From positions 12,788,057-12,852,056 of the forward strand of contig JANVCC010000076.1 of the NCBI GenBank assembly GCA_025345505.1: 64,000 bases of DNA. Direction: 5' to 3'. This DNA is from Todiramphus chloris collaris (Eukaryota > Chordata > Aves > Coraciiformes > Alcedinidae). Position 1 is the stretch's first letter. Each line of letters opens with the position of its first letter. This document shows positions 61,926 to 64,000 of this stretch, in pieces. The notes below the pieces were generated by a model. The model had not been told where the DNA came from. It was given only the letters and a program-made list of their open reading frames with translations, and did no database searches. The translations under genes were made by a program, and so were the position numbers.

Positions 61926-64000
61926 CTTGCATGTTAAAAGTACAACAGACAATGGAAACCAACAGTTTAACATAAACATAGGAGATTGGATGTCTTTTAA
62001 CTAGAAAGTAGCTAACTGCATAAAGTAGCTAGCTGCATTATTTTTTCTTCCAGTCATCAAACAACTTTTGTGCCTTTTTCTCAAACTGACCTACCTGTGA
62101 ATGTATTATTTTAAATATGCTTATATGTGAATACCACCTGCTACTACTGTGTGTAAGCCAGTGTCATGCTTGGACCCAAGTCAGGAAGTCGATTTGGATG
62201 CTTATAGTTGCTTCCTGCTGAAGTCAATTAATCAGTTTAGCTGTTGTTTTACAGACCCACAGAAAACTGCACACTGCAGTCTAGTCCAGTAATCTATTTC
62301 AGAACTTTCCCACAAATGGTTCTCTACAACAGAACACCATCACCTGCTATTCTAGCCCTGTTAGGGAGATATTAAAAAGAGACTGTTTTACATCACAAAT
62401 GACAAAACCACCTGCAGGACAGCAGCAGTTTATAGATAGAGGTGATACATATAACTGAAATAGAATTAAAGCAGATGGAGGAAACTTGAACCCTGTTTAG
62501 AATGCCTTATGCATATGAATTGTTTCATCTTGACATCTCTTTGTCACTCTGAGTTCTGTGATAGTGTTAAGATTAAAAGAAGCAAAGTAATCATATCTCA
62601 GTTTTTACAATTCTAAAACTGACTGCTAGGAAAAAAAAAAAAATATTGCAGTCAATTTTCAATTTTCCAGCTTATTCCTGAAAGCAACAAACAGAAATAT
62701 TTTTTTACCCATGAACATTTCTAAGCAGTTATATATAATCCATTCACTATGGACTTGTCAGAAACCGGACTGTCTATCTGTGCAGGTGAGTAGGGAAACA
62801 AAAATCTATCTACTGGAAGTGAACATTGCATGAAGAGGAAGAGCAGATTTTGTCTTGTCAGGCTTTTTCCAGAGTGTAGGAAAAGATTGGGAATAGACTA
62901 TTTAAACAATAATCTGATTTTAAACATGTTTCCACCACACACAAGTAGGCTGGCTCGTAATGTTGCTTACATCAATCTTATGTTAACTAGAAGAAGTCAA
63001 ATAATAGTTACAAAGAACTTAAAAATGCAAGCAAATAGTACAAATTAAGCATAGAATATCTGGGGGAAAAAGAAGTGGATGAAAAATCTCAACCTATTCT
63101 AGACCATTTTTGTTGTAGTTATTTTAGTATACAATCAAAACCCATAATACAAAAATCTCTTTTCCAACAGCACCAGCTCCAAAGTGTTCAGATCTCAGTG
63201 TAAATTGTGGCCAGTCCCTATAAAAACACAAGCAGTGCTGCTATGCTCAAAGGCAGCACAGACCAACTGTAAAAAATCATTCCAGTATGGCAGTTCTGGC
63301 AGTTCACTGCTCCCTGATTCCTATCATTAAGGTGGTTAATATTGAGTTTAATTTAAAGCAGCCTTTGCACTCTGTATGTTGACTTTTGAGAAGCTACAGT
63401 GCTTTGTATATTGTAAATTACCATTGTTCTGTCATACAAAAATGTATAGTCGACGAGGAATTACTTGCCTGTGACTGACGAGGTATCAGGAGAAGTGAAA
63501 AAATAGTACATGTGTAAAGCTGGTGACTTCACTTTTGGAAAGGTTAACATCCAGTTCATTCTATGCTGCCTGCCCGTATCTCTTCTTAGGTGCTTTCAGC
63601 ATCCCACTCATTATCAGATTTATAACCTTTTTAGAAAGTGCAGAATTATTTTGGGTTTTTTTAGGTACATGGCATTCAAGACATCTTTTGTATATTTGAA
63701 TAAAATGAACCTTTTATAGTTTAATTTGAAGTTAAATTGCATATTAAAAATGGAAAAATTAAATATTAAATCACAGCCAAAGTGACATTGCCATTACTAT
63801 CTGCAGCTATTCAGATAGATGAACCACCACCTTCAGAACCTCTGAAATAATTCTTCATTCTAAAGCTTACTAAATTCAGTATTTTTTCTCAGAAAAGATG
63901 GCAGGTAAACAACCTTTTTTAATATTATCTTTCTGGTCCTGAAACATTTCCCCTTACATGGTTATGTGCTGGAAAAGTCTATTAATAAGTCTTTTGATGA
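61926..64000. other. Non-coding stretch, nothing recognised
   Basis: No gene or repeat was recognised. There is a short A run at about 62632-62642. Open frames of 69-72 codons carry no motif. Confidence 0.5.

Noticed and set aside
1-64000. CRISPR arrays, prokaryotic operons, tRNA, rRNA or snRNA genes
   Set aside because: No regularly spaced repeats, no bacterial-type gene packing and no canonical RNA gene sequence were seen; the sequence is vertebrate in character.

Overview
The window reads as vertebrate nuclear DNA, almost certainly from a bird. It is AT-rich, has few CpGs and contains no long open reading frame. Its recognisable content is the typical avian repeat set: CR1 LINEs in both orientations, solo LTRs of several endogenous retrovirus families, and faint relics of older amniote elements (L2/MIR-type tails, an ancient CR1-clade LINE, a possible tRNA-derived SINE). 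I could not place it to a species or order, and I recognise no host protein-coding gene, tRNA, rRNA or snRNA. It is best read as intergenic or deep-intronic sequence.

Layout: 1-10.5 kb is mostly unrecognised, with one ERV-like repeat at 2.77-3.43 kb and a SINE-like relic near 8.4 kb. From 10.5 to 12.9 kb lies the largest element, a degenerate CR1 LINE on the minus strand. It retains an ORF1 remnant with a GDSL-type motif, part of the endonuclease and the first part of the reverse transcriptase; its 3' half is absent. An L2/MIR-type tail follows at 13.2 kb. A much older CR1-clade LINE lies on the minus strand at 16.6-18.0 kb. The interval 18-27.8 kb is unrecognised apart from a MIR relic at 24.4 kb. 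At 27.8-29.7 kb two plus-strand CR1 3' ends occur, and the second is split by a solo LTR (28833-29580). From 29.7 to 49.2 kb no young transposon is recognisable. This stretch holds simple repeats, small inverted repeats and one exon-like open segment on the minus strand. At 49.2-49.9 kb is a minus-strand CR1 3' end, and at 51779-52593 a second copy of the LTR family found at 28.8 kb. At 56925-57275 and 61567-61919 are two short minus-strand solo LTRs of one family. Each is bounded by its own perfect 6-bp target duplication, so they are separate insertions and not the ends of one provirus. Two CR1 3' tips (60.65 and 61.02 kb) and a 28-bp tandem duplication lie between them.

Nothing here forms a coding system. 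The real content is a record of transposon insertion: old L2/MIR/CR1-clade relics, then CR1 copies, then ERV insertions that recombined to solo LTRs. LTR promoter and polyadenylation motifs remain visible. Most open frames over 60 codons appear to be chance frames in AT-rich DNA or antisense readings of repeats. The few worth checking are listed as findings with modest scores.
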